64,000 nt of DNA from Legionella rubrilucens (GTDB lineage Bacteria > Pseudomonadota > Gammaproteobacteria > Legionellales > Legionellaceae). This document shows, in pieces, positions 16,631 to 26,396 of the stretch (its first letter is position 1; each line of letters opens with the position of its first letter). A program made the translations under genes and the position numbers. Below the pieces are notes generated by a model. That model saw only the letters and a list, made by a program, of their open reading frames with translations. It ran no database searches and was not told where the DNA came from. Location of the stretch: positions 1 through 64,000 of the forward strand of contig NZ_LNYT01000022.1 in the NCBI RefSeq assembly GCF_001468125.1, written 5' to 3'.

Positions 16631-19600
16631 TATTAATACCTTCAATTTTGTCTTCGATTTCATCATAGAAACTTTCCAATGCATTGAGCATGTCTTCATC
16701 GGCATCCCAGGCGCCGCGATTATTGGCCTCCAGTAAACGAGTAATCATATTTCCCAGGGCTTTGATATTCGCTTTTTCCAGCCACTCCCTTTTTTCCTGA
16801 TTGAGAATAAAATTTTCTGCCATTTCATCAAAAACCCATTTATCGATATTTTTTTCAATGGCAGCCATGCCTAACACATTAGTAAACTGATTACCCAACT
16901 CAGCCGCTCCCGCATAGCCATTGTTCATCAGAGCTTCATGCCATTGGGGGTTGAGTAATTTGGCACGCACTTCTCTGGCAACCAATTCCTTGGCCTCATT
17001 GATTTTGGTTTTACCGGCATAGGTTTCTGCATAGATCAAATCAATTTTTTTCTCTGAAATCCGTTCAGCCACCATACGCAAAGCACCGCTGCTCGAAAAG
17101 TAAAAGGGAATGTCGGTTAAACCGTATTCGGTGCTATCCATGAGTTGAAACGTATTGTCTACAGTGGCCAGCATTTTTTTGAAGATTTGCGGACAAGGCT
17201 TCCCTTGTTTCACTCCGCCATAACTGAACGAACTGGTTTGAATCAGTGCTTTTTCGAGTTCGTCTTCGTCTTCCCAGGCAGACTCCTGAATTAATTGATC
17301 AATACCATTCCCATAACGCCCTGGGGGTCTTGAGAAAATACGGGAAGAAGCATCTTCTTCGGAAATACCTGCATTCAAAGCCTCCAGATAGTGCTTACGG
17401 ATATAATTTTCGCTGACAGGCTCTTCGAGATGCGATAAATCAATGAATAATGTATCTAATAGATTAACTAAATGAGAAAAGGAGTCCCTGAATATGGCAC
17501 TCATATCCACACAGACATCAATGCGAGGACGCCCCAATTTTTCCAAAGGAATAGGCTGGTATCGATAAATTTTACCCTGGCCATCATAAAGTGGTTCAGC
17601 TCCCGTTAAACTTAAAATCGTAGCCAGCGATTCCCCTTCTGTTTTAATCGTATCTAACGCCCATAAGGTGATGGCAATGGTTTCGGGGTAGTGTTGATCG
17701 TGCTTTTGCAGGAAGCGTTGAATCAGTTGTTCGCTTAACTCCTTACCACGCGGAAGAGCGATAGGGTCGGGTAAACGCCAGGGATCCGTCCCATAAATAT
17801 TACGGCCGCTGGGCAAAGCGATTGAACCGCTACGCAAAGGATCTCTACCTGGCGCCGGCGCCACATAACCGCCAGCCAGCACATTAACTAATACATCCGC
17901 CTCATGATTATTATTCGCGCAATGATACGCGATGCGAAGTCCTTCTTCGACAATGGGAGTTAACTCATCCAAAGGACAAGCGGTCGCGCTGCCAATTATT
18001 TTTTGCCAGGCTTTTTTAACATTGGATTGATTGATGATGGTGGCATCAATCAGCTGACAGGATAATTGCCAGGCTTTCCCTTTGTCACACCCCAGCTCAC
18101 GCCGGATTAGTTCCGACAAACCAGGCTTTTCGCCGACATTGACGTTAAGAATTGAATAACAATACATTTTTATTTCTTCAAGACCATAGTTTTTACCAAA
18201 AACATGCAGGCCTATACTGATGAGATGCTCTTCTATGTCGTCAATGTAAGCACCAGCCCGTTTCCTGAAGTCAGCGTCTGTTTCATCGGGCAACTTCTCC
18301 AAATCAAAAAAAACGTCCTCCAGCGGCAGATCATGATCAGCCAGTGCCGTCCTCATCTCGTTGATACGCGAATAATCGCCCACCCTGACGTAAGGGGGTA
18401 ACATATGGCTTACAATCACAGAGTTTGCACGGCGCTTGGCAATAATGGCCTCGGATGGATTATTGAGGGGATACAAGTAGATATTGGGCAAATCCCCGAG
18501 AAGGATATCAGGCCAACAGGAAGAGCTAAGGCCCAGTTGTAACCCGGGCATCCATTCTACCGTACCGTGCATACCCACATGAATTAATACATCAGCCCCC
18601 CAACATTCCTTAATCCAACGATAAAATAAAACATACTGGTGATGAGGGGTGAACTCTTTATCGAAACAGAATTGCATGGGATCCCCTGGCACCCCAAGAA
18701 CAGGCTGGACGCCCACACACAGGTTACCGAACTCTTGAATATTTAAACGAATGGTCTGTCGGTCAACCGGATCAATATTACCGGGAGGATTCCCCCATTT
18801 CGCGTCAATACGGGCCTGAGTTGCACTATCTAATAATTGACGATACTCCTGGACAGAAGCCTGTTTGGGTGCATTACGCCCTTCAAATCGACTGATCATC
18901 GCCTTGCAAGCCTCTTCCTCCTGGGGGAAGTCGTCGATGCTGTAACCTTCTTCACGCAAGCGTTTAACCATTGAAAGAAGCGAGAGCGGGATGTTTAGCA
19001 AGGCCGCGGTCCCTACTTTTCCCTGTCCGGGGGGAAAATTATAGATCACCAGGGCGATTTTAACTTGCTGCTTCTCTTTCTTTCTTAAATTAACCCAACC
19101 TGACACCTGATTGGCGATTTGATGAATCCTGTTGGGTATACCCTGAATCAGGTTTTGCCGCATTGCCCCTGAGATTAAGGGCACTATCGCGCCATCCATT
19201 TCGGGTATGTCATACATCAGTATTTTTTGAAAAGAATCAACACCGACACCACAGCAGGCTTTCTTTTTCTCAAAAGCACATTCCAGACAATCACGGTTTT
19301 GGGCCACTAGGGGCGGAACAACCAGATAAGGGATATTCAGCGCGGTTAATAATTCTCCCGATTGGGTTTTATAGAGACCCGGGGTACCCGCAATGGCAGG
19401 TCCCCCGACCAACGAAAATCCCATGGTGTTGACGATGCAATCAATTTTCTTTTGCAATAACCATTTTCTGACCGCAACCTGCGTTTCAACTCCGGAAGCA
19501 AAAATGGGTATCACTAACAAATTTTTTGCCAACAAGCTCTCCGCCACGTCCTTAATAAAAGGCTGGCGCTCTATGGCATATTGACGAAAAACCAATAAAG

Positions 19601-20351
19601 CAATCGTGGGCTTTGCTGTAGACGAGGCGTTATCGTTTCGCTTAGCGCTTAAATACTCCTCCGGTGAAACGAACAATTCGCCGGTGAATGGATCAAAACA
19701 GCCTATAGATGGAATAATTTTGACCGGTTTGTACGTCACATCCAAATCAAATATTTCTCGGGCGATAAAGCGTAATAATTGCTCGCGATTGTAGACATCC
19801 GGCTGTCCCCAATATAAAACGATGTTGATCCAATGGGTCACATCCTTGTATTTTTTCGGGATAAATGGCAGCAGCCTGGCTGTGATTTTACTGAGTTTGC
19901 TGTACACATAAATTACATCTTCCTCGCGGCCGCCCGAAAAAAATTTTAGAACCTTCTTCAATGGACCAGGCATTCCCCCGGAGGAATTCTTCATACTGTA
20001 ATTCCCTATCCTGGTCAATTGCATTAATTCGGGTATGCAGGCAAAACAAAATACGCCTTTAGGATTTTTTTGCTTTATTAATTCGATGAGCCATTCCCCC
20101 ATAATCCCGTCATTTACCAGATGAATGATAACAAACGAATCCTGGTCTATGGATGATTCAATATCGGGGCATTTGCAGTATGGATTACCACAGGGGCTCG
20201 GGCATGTGGCTTGCCTTGAGCAATCCGAACCGGAGAACAATTGCACTGGGAGCTTACTGGTACTTTTCTTCAGGTTTGCAACGGCATCTCTCCAGGTGAG
20301 AGTATCACTTTGTTGGACTAAGGATATTATGACAATATTTGCCATCCACAT
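16605..20351 (-). CDS. bchH: Mg-chelatase large subunit H (BchH-like), 1248 aa
   Basis: The porphyrin-binding catalytic subunit, inserting Mg2+ into protoporphyrin IX. BchH rather than CobN: the N-terminal domain carries LMQLTRIGNYSM and LLPFIPKKYKDV in the positions typical of BchH, and the core has HVGMHGTVEWMPG (591-603) where CobN has GTHGALEF; next come LPNIYLYPLNNPSEAIIAKRR and LPPYVRVG. Length is normal for BchH. Odd: two Cys clusters, C44/C50/C54/C59/C61 and C355/C358/C366/C367, which I do not recall in classical BchH and which could bind a metal or Fe-S centre. First gene of the operon; Met3 (20345) has better spacing from GGGG and may be the true start. Confidence 0.92.
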   Translation of the reverse strand: MWMANIVIISLVQQSDTLTWRDAVANLKKSTSKLPVQLFSGSDCSRQATCPSPCGNPYCKCPDIESSIDQDSFVIIHLVNDGIMGEWLIELIKQKNPKGVFCFACIPELMQLTRIGNYSMKNSSGGMPGPLKKVLKFFSGGREEDVIYVYSKLSKITARLLPFIPKKYKDVTHWINIVLYWGQPDVYNREQLLRFIAREIFDLDVTYKPVKIIPSIGCFDPFTGELFVSPEEYLSAKRNDNASSTAKPTIALLVFRQYAIERQPFIKDVAESLLAKNLLVIPIFASGVETQVAVRKWLLQKKIDCIVNTMGFSLVGGPAIAGTPGLYKTQSGELLTALNIPYLVVPPLVAQNRDCLECAFEKKKACCGVGVDSFQKILMYDIPEMDGAIVPLISGAMRQNLIQGIPNRIHQIANQVSGWVNLRKKEKQQVKIALVIYNFPPGQGKVGTAALLNIPLSLLSMVKRLREEGYSIDDFPQEEEACKAMISRFEGRNAPKQASVQEYRQLLDSATQARIDAKWGNPPGNIDPVDRQTIRLNIQEFGNLCVGVQPVLGVPGDPMQFCFDKEFTPHHQYVLFYRWIKECWGADVLIHVGMHGTVEWMPGLQLGLSSSCWPDILLGDLPNIYLYPLNNPSEAIIAKRRANSVIVSHMLPPYVRVGDYSRINEMRTALADHDLPLEDVFFDLEKLPDETDADFRKRAGAYIDDIEEHLISIGLHVFGKNYGLEEIKMYCYSILNVNVGEKPGLSELIRRELGCDKGKAWQLSCQLIDATIINQSNVKKAWQKIIGSATACPLDELTPIVEEGLRIAYHCANNNHEADVLVNVLAGGYVAPAPGRDPLRSGSIALPSGRNIYGTDPWRLPDPIALPRGKELSEQLIQRFLQKHDQHYPETIAITLWALDTIKTEGESLATILSLTGAEPLYDGQGKIYRYQPIPLEKLGRPRIDVCVDMSAIFRDSFSHLVNLLDTLFIDLSHLEEPVSENYIRKHYLEALNAGISEEDASSRIFSRPPGRYGNGIDQLIQESAWEDEDELEKALIQTSSFSYGGVKQGKPCPQIFKKMLATVDNTFQLMDSTEYGLTDIPFYFSSSGALRMVAERISEKKIDLIYAETYAGKTKINEAKELVAREVRAKLLNPQWHEALMNNGYAGAAELGNQFTNVLGMAAIEKNIDKWVFDEMAENFILNQEKREWLEKANIKALGNMITRLLEANNRGAWDADEDMLNALESFYDEIEDKIEGINNGNNTESK

Positions 20352-20791
20352 AACCCCGTTGATTATCGTTATCAGTAAGAAAAATGAGTCGCTAGCAATT
20401 AATTGTCGTTTACACGATTAGTTTAAATATAGGAGACGAAAGGCAATTCCTCAATTGAATAATTTATATACAGCGATTAATTGCTCAACATGCCAGCCTT
20501 ACATGAATTGCATTAAGTGATTTTTTATCGTTATCCTCTATGAAAAGTGGTCAAGCTATTGACAGCCATGATGTATTGGCATGGTCGTTGCAAGCTCTTT
20601 AACACTTGAGGCTGAGTTTTGTGTCCAGGCGCTTAGAAATGAATGAAGTCAACCCCAATCAGAAGATACTCTTTCAATCGCCGAAACGATGCATGGTCAC
20701 TGTAGCCTGGATGCTTGATTTACTTTATTTACCCAATTAAGTAAATTAATCATGTCATTTTAATTCCACACTACTATACCAGGGAGGGTAT
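20352..20791. other. Divergent intergenic region upstream of bchH
   Basis: 440 bp between bchH and a secreted-protein gene. It should contain both promoters; AT-rich tracts at 20440-20480 are candidates, but I cannot fix -35/-10 boxes. 20650-20680 repeats, with two mismatches, a 31-bp coding piece of the gene at 5828-6241 and is followed by a reading frame relic (RRYSFNR then stop). A half REP (GTAGCCTGGATGCTTGA) lies at about 20702. Confidence 0.5.
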
Positions 20792-21175
20792 ATGAAATTA
20801 AAGGCGGCTCTATCGGTAGCTTTGTTTTTGGCTTGTCATTGGGCCTCGGCTCAAGTAATCAAAATTGATGACACGCTAAACTCATCCCAAAGTGCCTGGG
20901 AAATTCCTTTGGAAAAAGGAAGCCTCACCTTGGTTAATGGTACAAAAAGCAATCTCCTCATCCATGTTCAAATTAACCAGGGGGTGATTGGTCTTATTAG
21001 TAAAGACAATGCCATTTCAAACTGCCTGGTTGATCTCAGTGCTGAATCGCACGCTGAAATCGGTTTATGCGAACTTGAGCCGAATGGGGCGTTGGAATTT
21101 GATTTGGATTTTGTCTGGGCAAGCTCGCATTATCCCAAGCCGGCCTCTGGCTTTTACACCGTGCAGCGAAGCTAG
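20792..21175 (+). CDS. Small exported hypothetical protein, 127 aa
   Basis: A classic signal peptide (MKLKAALSVALFLACHWASA) precedes a roughly 107-residue mature domain of alternating beta character with two to three cysteines (NCLVDL, GLCELEP). GGGAGG lies 5-8 nt before the ATG, a good ribosome site. No family recognised; size and pattern suit a periplasmic or surface beta-sandwich protein. Divergent from bchH, so it may share a control region with the tetrapyrrole operon. Confidence 0.7.
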   Translation: MKLKAALSVALFLACHWASAQVIKIDDTLNSSQSAWEIPLEKGSLTLVNGTKSNLLIHVQINQGVIGLISKDNAISNCLVDLSAESHAEIGLCELEPNGALEFDLDFVWASSHYPKPASGFYTVQRS

Positions 21176-21196
21176 CCAATGGCGCCAGCCAGCGTA

Positions 21197-21226
21197 GTCT
21201 GGGAGGGGGCTGCCCTCCTCCCAGAC
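21197..21226. terminator. Inverted repeat between convergent genes
   Basis: GTCTGGGAGG and CCTCCCAGAC form a 10-bp stem around a 10-nt loop, between the stops of the exported-protein gene and copA. The AGCGTAG edge before it links it to the REP family; no U-run follows, so it may be a REP serving as a transcript-end hairpin. Confidence 0.5.
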
Positions 21227-21272
21227 CACGACGGACTGAAGTGGCTGAATAGTATTCGCCACAACCCACGAT

Positions 21273-23486
21273 TTATAATTTAATCCCTCGCAATCGCAGC
21301 GCATTACCAATCACGGAGACAGAAGAAAGGGCCATGGCTGCTGCGGCAATCATTGGACTTAAAAGCATGCCTGTCATGGGATAGAGGATACCGGCTGCCA
21401 GCGGCACACCCAACAGGTTATAAATAAAAGCAAAGAACAAATTTTGCCGGATATTACGCATCGTCCCTTCCGATAAACGACGAGCCTTGGCAACACCCCG
21501 CAAATCACCTTGCAATAAGGTGATGCCTGCACTCTCGATGGCCACATCAGTACCGGTCCCCATGGCAATACCGATATCGGCTTTTGCAAGCGCTGGGGCA
21601 TCATTCACACCATCCCCTGCCATGGCCACCACCAAGCCTCGATCTTTCAACTCACCCACGATGCGACTCTTCTCGTGAGGCATGATTTCCGCCACCACTT
21701 TTTTTATACCCAGTCTAGCGGCTACCGCCTCGGCCGTTTTTTTGCTGTCCCCGGTGAGCATGACAATGTCCATACCGCTTTGTTGAAGTTCGCGAATAGC
21801 CTCAGGCGTGCTCGATTTAATGGGATCTTCTACCACCAGAAGCGCCACCGTTTTATTATCCACTGCCATGAACATCACCGAAGCGCCCTCCGCACGAAGT
21901 TCATCAGCCCTTTCAAAAAGGGACGCATTATCGCTCCCATGTTCCTGCATTAATTTCACATTACCAACGGCCACATGGCGGTTACCCACCTGACCTGTAA
22001 CACCTTTGCCAGTAGGCGCCTCAAACGCTTTCACGGCACTAAGGGACAACCGCTTTTCTTTGGCCGCCCGCACAATGGCATTGGCCAGCGGATGCTCACT
22101 TTGATGCTCAAGAGCGGCTGCCAATGCCAATGCCTCATCCTCTTCAAACCCGCCATCGGTTATAATGCGCGTTAGCTCAGGGTGTCCTTCCGTCAGCGTC
22201 CCTGTTTTATCAAGTACCAGCGTATTGACCTTTTCCATACGTTCGAGGCTTTCAGCATTTTTGATCAATACTCCGCTTTGTGCGCCTTTCCCAACCCCCA
22301 CCATGATGGACATCGGCGTTGCCAGGCCTAAAGCACAGGGACAGGCGATGATGAGTACGGATACCGCAGCAATCAAACCATAACCAAACGCGGGTTGTGG
22401 ACCAACCAACGCCCACAGCGTAAATGACAGCGCCGCAATCAGAATCACGGCAGGGACAAACCATCCTGAAACCGTATCGGCCAATCGTTGAATCGGTGCG
22501 CGGCTTCGTTGCGCATCACTTACCATCTGCACGATGCGCGCCAGCATGGTATCGCTGCCCACGTGAAGTGCTTTCATGACAAAACTGCCGGTCTGATTGA
22601 TTGTCGCACCAATGACTCTTGCTCCAGCTTCTTTAACAACGGGGATGGGTTCGCCGGTGACCATGGATTCATCCACAAGGCTTCGTCCTTCCAGCACCTC
22701 CCCATCCACGGGTATTTTTTCACCCGGACGAACACGAAGCCTGTCACCGATTTTCACCTGATCGAGTGCTACTTCTTCTTCACCGCCTTTATCGTCCAAC
22801 CGGTGCGCGCTTTCAGGGGCCAGTTTCAATAAGGCCCGGATAGCACTCCCCGTTCGCTCGCGTGCTTTTAATTCCAGAACCTGCCCCAACAGGACCAGTG
22901 TCGTAATGACTGCGGCGGCTTCAAAATAGACCGCCACGACCCCGTCATGACCTCGAAACGCGGCGGGGAATAATCCAGGCCAGACAGTGGCTACCACGCT
23001 ATAAACCCAGGCTACCCCAATGCCCATGCTGATGAGAGTAAACATGTTCAGTTGCCGAGTTTGCAAAGAGGCCCAACCCCGTTCAAAAAAAGGCCAGCCT
23101 CCCCACAATACCACGGGTGTAGCCAGCAGCAATTGCATCCAGTTGGATGCTGCGGCAGGGACAAGCGATTTAAACCCATGGCCCAGCATCTCCAGCAGCA
23201 CAACAGGCAAAGTCAGTACGGCCGCTATCCAAAATCGACGCTTCATGTCCAGGTACTCGGGATTTACCTCGTTGACAGTGATTGTTTCCGCTTCCAATGC
23301 CATACCACAAACAGGGCAAGTTCCAGGACTGGACTGGCGAATTTCCGGATGCATGGGGCAGGTGTAGATGACTGCGCCCCCTGTTCTGGGCACAGCGTCA
23401 TGCGGCTGGCTTGTTTTTTGTTCCTGATGACAACACGTGTGCGCTTTGTCTTGAGTAGTATGTCCCTGGTGATGGTCCTGTTTCAT
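21273..23486 (-). CDS. copA: Copper-exporting P1B-type ATPase (CopA/SilP-like), 737 aa
   Basis: Pumps Cu+ (or Ag+) out of the cytoplasm. The N-terminus lacks an HMA fold; it has a His/Cys-rich start ([17 protein letters not shown]) and the YHS-like metal motif [25 protein letters not shown] (given here in part), as in SilP/CopF-type pumps. Then TM helices, the actuator TGEP, the CPC motif [13 protein letters not shown], phosphorylation site [11 protein letters not shown] motif SEHPLA, and [18 protein letters not shown]. The ATG overlaps the stop of the PRPP-synthetase gene by 4 bp, placing it as the last gene of the operon that begins at 28770. Confidence 0.93.
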   Translation of the reverse strand: MKQDHHQGHTTQDKAHTCCHQEQKTSQPHDAVPRTGGAVIYTCPMHPEIRQSSPGTCPVCGMALEAETITVNEVNPEYLDMKRRFWIAAVLTLPVVLLEMLGHGFKSLVPAAASNWMQLLLATPVVLWGGWPFFERGWASLQTRQLNMFTLISMGIGVAWVYSVVATVWPGLFPAAFRGHDGVVAVYFEAAAVITTLVLLGQVLELKARERTGSAIRALLKLAPESAHRLDDKGGEEEVALDQVKIGDRLRVRPGEKIPVDGEVLEGRSLVDESMVTGEPIPVVKEAGARVIGATINQTGSFVMKALHVGSDTMLARIVQMVSDAQRSRAPIQRLADTVSGWFVPAVILIAALSFTLWALVGPQPAFGYGLIAAVSVLIIACPCALGLATPMSIMVGVGKGAQSGVLIKNAESLERMEKVNTLVLDKTGTLTEGHPELTRIITDGGFEEDEALALAAALEHQSEHPLANAIVRAAKEKRLSLSAVKAFEAPTGKGVTGQVGNRHVAVGNVKLMQEHGSDNASLFERADELRAEGASVMFMAVDNKTVALLVVEDPIKSSTPEAIRELQQSGMDIVMLTGDSKKTAEAVAARLGIKKVVAEIMPHEKSRIVGELKDRGLVVAMAGDGVNDAPALAKADIGIAMGTGTDVAIESAGITLLQGDLRGVAKARRLSEGTMRNIRQNLFFAFIYNLLGVPLAAGILYPMTGMLLSPMIAAAAMALSSVSVIGNALRLRGIKL

Positions 23487-24406
23487 TGCTCCTCCCCAAT
23501 CTGTTTTTTCAATGCCTTGACTAACTTGTTTTTTACCAAGGCATCCACAATTAAATCACTGACATCAATAGCATTCGTTGTATGGCTAATTGTATTACAG
23601 GTAACAATTTGGGTATCCTTCATTCCTGCTAACATGGAATAAGCATTTTCTGCAAAAAGGGCATGCACCCCCAGGCATGTCACTGACTTCACGCCCGCAA
23701 CCTGTAAATAGTTCACGGCCTCTATCATGGTTCCGGCCGTAGAGATGATGTCATCGACTATGACGGGATGAAAGGATTCAAACCCCGGGATAGTTGGCCC
23801 TGTAATAGCCACGTCTTTGTCGCCCCGTCTTTTTTTTTCCAAAATCATGTAAGGGAAATGTCCCTTTTCTGCAATGTCAGCAACCCATTGCTGGCTTTCC
23901 CTGTCTGGCCCAATAATAATTGGCTTCTTCACATGATTTTTGATCCATGCTGCTGCAGGCGATGCGGCATGTAGAACAAAGGTCGGAATGCCATAGATTT
24001 CATCTAAGGATGAGTAGCGATGCAGATGGGGATCGATGGTCATAAGCCAGTCAAACGATTCTGACAGCCATTCAGCAAAATAACGCGAGGTCACTCCCTC
24101 ACCCTCCTGAAAACGTTTGTCTTGACGTAAATAGGGAAGGTAGGGAGCAATCAATCCGATTTTTTTAGCCCCTAATTCCTTAGCCGTTTTGGCAAAAAAC
24201 AACAATGACAGTATTTTTTGATCAGGCTGGTTCAGGCTGTCGACGACAATCACCTCGCGGTTGTTAATCCTTGAATTAATTTTCACGTACCATTCGGTAT
24301 CCGGGAAACGATGTAAGGTGACATCGCCCGCCTCCATGGGAAGCGCGTCTGTTAGTCGCTTACTGATTTCTGAAGCGTTAAATAAGGAAAATAAAATGGG
24401 TTTCAA
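23483..24406 (-). CDS. Ribose-phosphate pyrophosphokinase family protein, 307 aa
   Basis: PRPP synthetase fold: [25 protein letters not shown] (in part), [23 protein letters not shown] (in part), [23 protein letters not shown] and the PRPP loop [16 protein letters not shown]. The long open frame begins at 24613 inside the preceding ATPase gene, but TTG at 24406 ([11 protein letters not shown]) has GGGAGAG five nt upstream and gives family length. Members in this context are thought to work with the AMP/thymidine phosphorylase at 29308, moving ribose phosphates between nucleotides and PRPP. Overlaps copA by ATGA. Confidence 0.88.
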   Translation of the reverse strand: MKPILFSLFNASEISKRLTDALPMEAGDVTLHRFPDTEWYVKINSRINNREVIVVDSLNQPDQKILSLLFFAKTAKELGAKKIGLIAPYLPYLRQDKRFQEGEGVTSRYFAEWLSESFDWLMTIDPHLHRYSSLDEIYGIPTFVLHAASPAAAWIKNHVKKPIIIGPDRESQQWVADIAEKGHFPYMILEKKRRGDKDVAITGPTIPGFESFHPVIVDDIISTAGTMIEAVNYLQVAGVKSVTCLGVHALFAENAYSMLAGMKDTQIVTCNTISHTTNAIDVSDLIVDALVKNKLVKALKKQIGEEQ

Positions 24407-24515
24407 GGCGTCTCTCCCAGGGTTTAGAACACTAAGCCCTCTTTGTTGAGCCCGAACTTGCGGTTGTTGATCCAGGCCACATGAAATCCGGGCGCCTGCT
24501 AAATAACCGGATTGG

Positions 24516-26396
24516 TTAGCTGTCCGGTAAATCAATTTTAATTTTAAAGCCAACCGCCAAACGTAAGGCATTGACAATAGCAAGAATATCAATGCACTCC
24601 TGAAGTATGGCACCCATGACTGGGCTTATAAAGCCAGTTGCTGCAAATCCCATTCCGATGAGACTCAAAAGCATACCCCCCACAGCACTCTGGGCAGCGA
24701 TCGACCTCGTGCTGATACTCAAATGGATCAGTTCATCCACTTTAGTCAGTGTGTTTTCCATGATAACCGCGCCTGCGGCCTCGGCCGTAACTTGGCTATG
24801 CTGTCCAAAGGCAATTCCCACGGTGGCTGCGGTTAAAGCAGGTGCATCATTGATGCCATCCCCCATGAACACCGTAGGCGCTTTTTTTCTTTCACGACGC
24901 ACAATGGCTAATTTTTGTTCAGGGCTTTGCGAGGCATAAACCTCGGTAAAAGGAACTAACTCCGCGAGGTAATTCACCTCTGATTCCCGATCTCCGGAAA
25001 CGAGCATAATTTTTTTAAATTGATGAGCCGGCGTCAAATGACTGATAAATGATTTGCTCTCAGGCCGCGGTGCGTCATGAAAATGTAACGTGGCCGCATA
25101 GTGGTTATCTAACAGAATAATGCACTCCAGACCTGGGGAAACAGGAGGCAGTAAGGATTGACATTCAGGCATCCTTTCTAATAATTTTTTTCGGCTTGTG
25201 ACCTCCACTCGTCGATGATTCACGAGGCCATTCAGACCCTGTCCCGGCTTTTCCGACACGTTTGTCGATTCGATCAAATCAATATGCCGCTCTTGTGTTG
25301 CCTTAATGACAGCACTTGCAAGCGGATGCCTGGAATAACGTTCGAGACTACCAACGTATTGCAATAGTTGATTGTCGGTATAATGGGAGACGGTATAAAT
25401 TTCAGTTAACGTTGGTTTTCCATAGGTCAATGTCCCTGTCTTGTCAAAAATAGCCGTTTTACAGGTTGGTAATTGTTCCAGGACAACCGGATTTTTAATA
25501 ATGATGGCCTGTTTCGCCGCTCGTGAAATAGCACTGATGATCGTAATGGGGATCGCAATTAATAAGGGACAAGGCGTTGCAATCACCAGCACTGAAAGAA
25601 AACGAATGGCATCCTGTGTAAAATACCAGGTGCCCGCGGCGAAAAGGAGTGCCAACGGTGCAAAGATAGCCCCAACCTGGTCGCCTAATCGACGGATGGA
25701 TGGACGTTTTTGCTCTGCCTCTTCTAATACTTTTACAATAATTGCATACCTTGAATCCACTGGCAGCTTAGTCGCCTTAATGACGAGCACGGATTCTCCG
25801 TTAATGGCTCCCGATAAAACAGTGGCGCCAGGCGCCTTGGAAATTTGATAGGGTTCGCCGGTCAGATAAGACTCATCCATCGAGCCATTGCCTTCAATCA
25901 CAAGGCCATCAACAGGACAGGTTTCATGCGGGTAAATAACCAGTTCATCATCAATGGTTATGCCAGCCACAGGAATATCCTCAATTCCTTTATTCATTTT
26001 CCGGTGAGCAAGGGTGGGCATTCGTTTTACTAACGCCAATAAAACAGAAGACGCTTTATGCCGTGCATAGCGCTCCAGGGTTTGACCACTCGCTAACATT
26101 AAAATAATGAACGACGCAGCTAAATATTGTTGCAAGACAATGCCTGTGACTAATGCGATTGCCGCCAGAGAATCAGCACCCCAATTCCCTTTGAGCAGTT
26201 TCAAAAATATCTGCAAAAATAACGGTATTCCGCCAATGACAATTAAAAACAGCAAAGGAACCTGAGTGAAGCTCGTATTTAAAAAACTCAAGATAAGATG
26301 GATACCAATAGTCATGAAAGAAAGGATGGCAATAAAGACTTGCCAGCGGGATTGTAAAACGTGCAATAAAATTCCAGTTAAACGTTCTCTCGTCAT
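24516..26396 (-). CDS. P1B-type ATPase with atypical TPCP motif and no N-terminal metal domain, 626 aa
   Basis: A heavy-metal-type P-ATPase: actuator TGEP, phosphorylation site FDKTGTLTYGKP, hinge MGDGINDAPALTAATVG. It lacks any N-terminal metal-binding domain, starting directly with membrane helices. The TM6 signature is IATPCPLLIAIP instead of CPC or SPC, so metal choice cannot be predicted from known classes. This TPCPLL type recurs, to my knowledge, beside Zn-ADH and beta-CASP genes in other bacteria. The ATG overlaps the adh stop. It is the third gene of the operon. Confidence 0.88.
   Translation of the reverse strand: MTRERLTGILLHVLQSRWQVFIAILSFMTIGIHLILSFLNTSFTQVPLLFLIVIGGIPLFLQIFLKLLKGNWGADSLAAIALVTGIVLQQYLAASFIILMLASGQTLERYARHKASSVLLALVKRMPTLAHRKMNKGIEDIPVAGITIDDELVIYPHETCPVDGLVIEGNGSMDESYLTGEPYQISKAPGATVLSGAINGESVLVIKATKLPVDSRYAIIVKVLEEAEQKRPSIRRLGDQVGAIFAPLALLFAAGTWYFTQDAIRFLSVLVIATPCPLLIAIPITIISAISRAAKQAIIIKNPVVLEQLPTCKTAIFDKTGTLTYGKPTLTEIYTVSHYTDNQLLQYVGSLERYSRHPLASAVIKATQERHIDLIESTNVSEKPGQGLNGLVNHRRVEVTSRKKLLERMPECQSLLPPVSPGLECIILLDNHYAATLHFHDAPRPESKSFISHLTPAHQFKKIMLVSGDRESEVNYLAELVPFTEVYASQSPEQKLAIVRRERKKAPTVFMGDGINDAPALTAATVGIAFGQHSQVTAEAAGAVIMENTLTKVDELIHLSISTRSIAAQSAVGGMLLSLIGMGFAATGFISPVMGAILQECIDILAIVNALRLAVGFKIKIDLPDS

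Noticed and set aside
16605-20351. Reading the large chelatase subunit as CobN (cobaltochelatase)
   Set aside because: GMHGTVEW, the BchH-type N-terminal stretches, and the neighbours BchI, BchD and BchM all favour Mg-chelatase; no cobalamin genes are near.
24407-24613. Longer start for the PRPP-synthetase gene (376 aa)
   Set aside because: The extra 69 residues overlap the P-ATPase gene in another frame and have no family match; TTG 24406 has a strong ribosome site and gives normal length.
22252-25848. Numerous antisense ORFs over 60 codons inside the P-ATPase genes
   Set aside because: They are frame shadows of strongly supported genes, without ribosome sites or family motifs.
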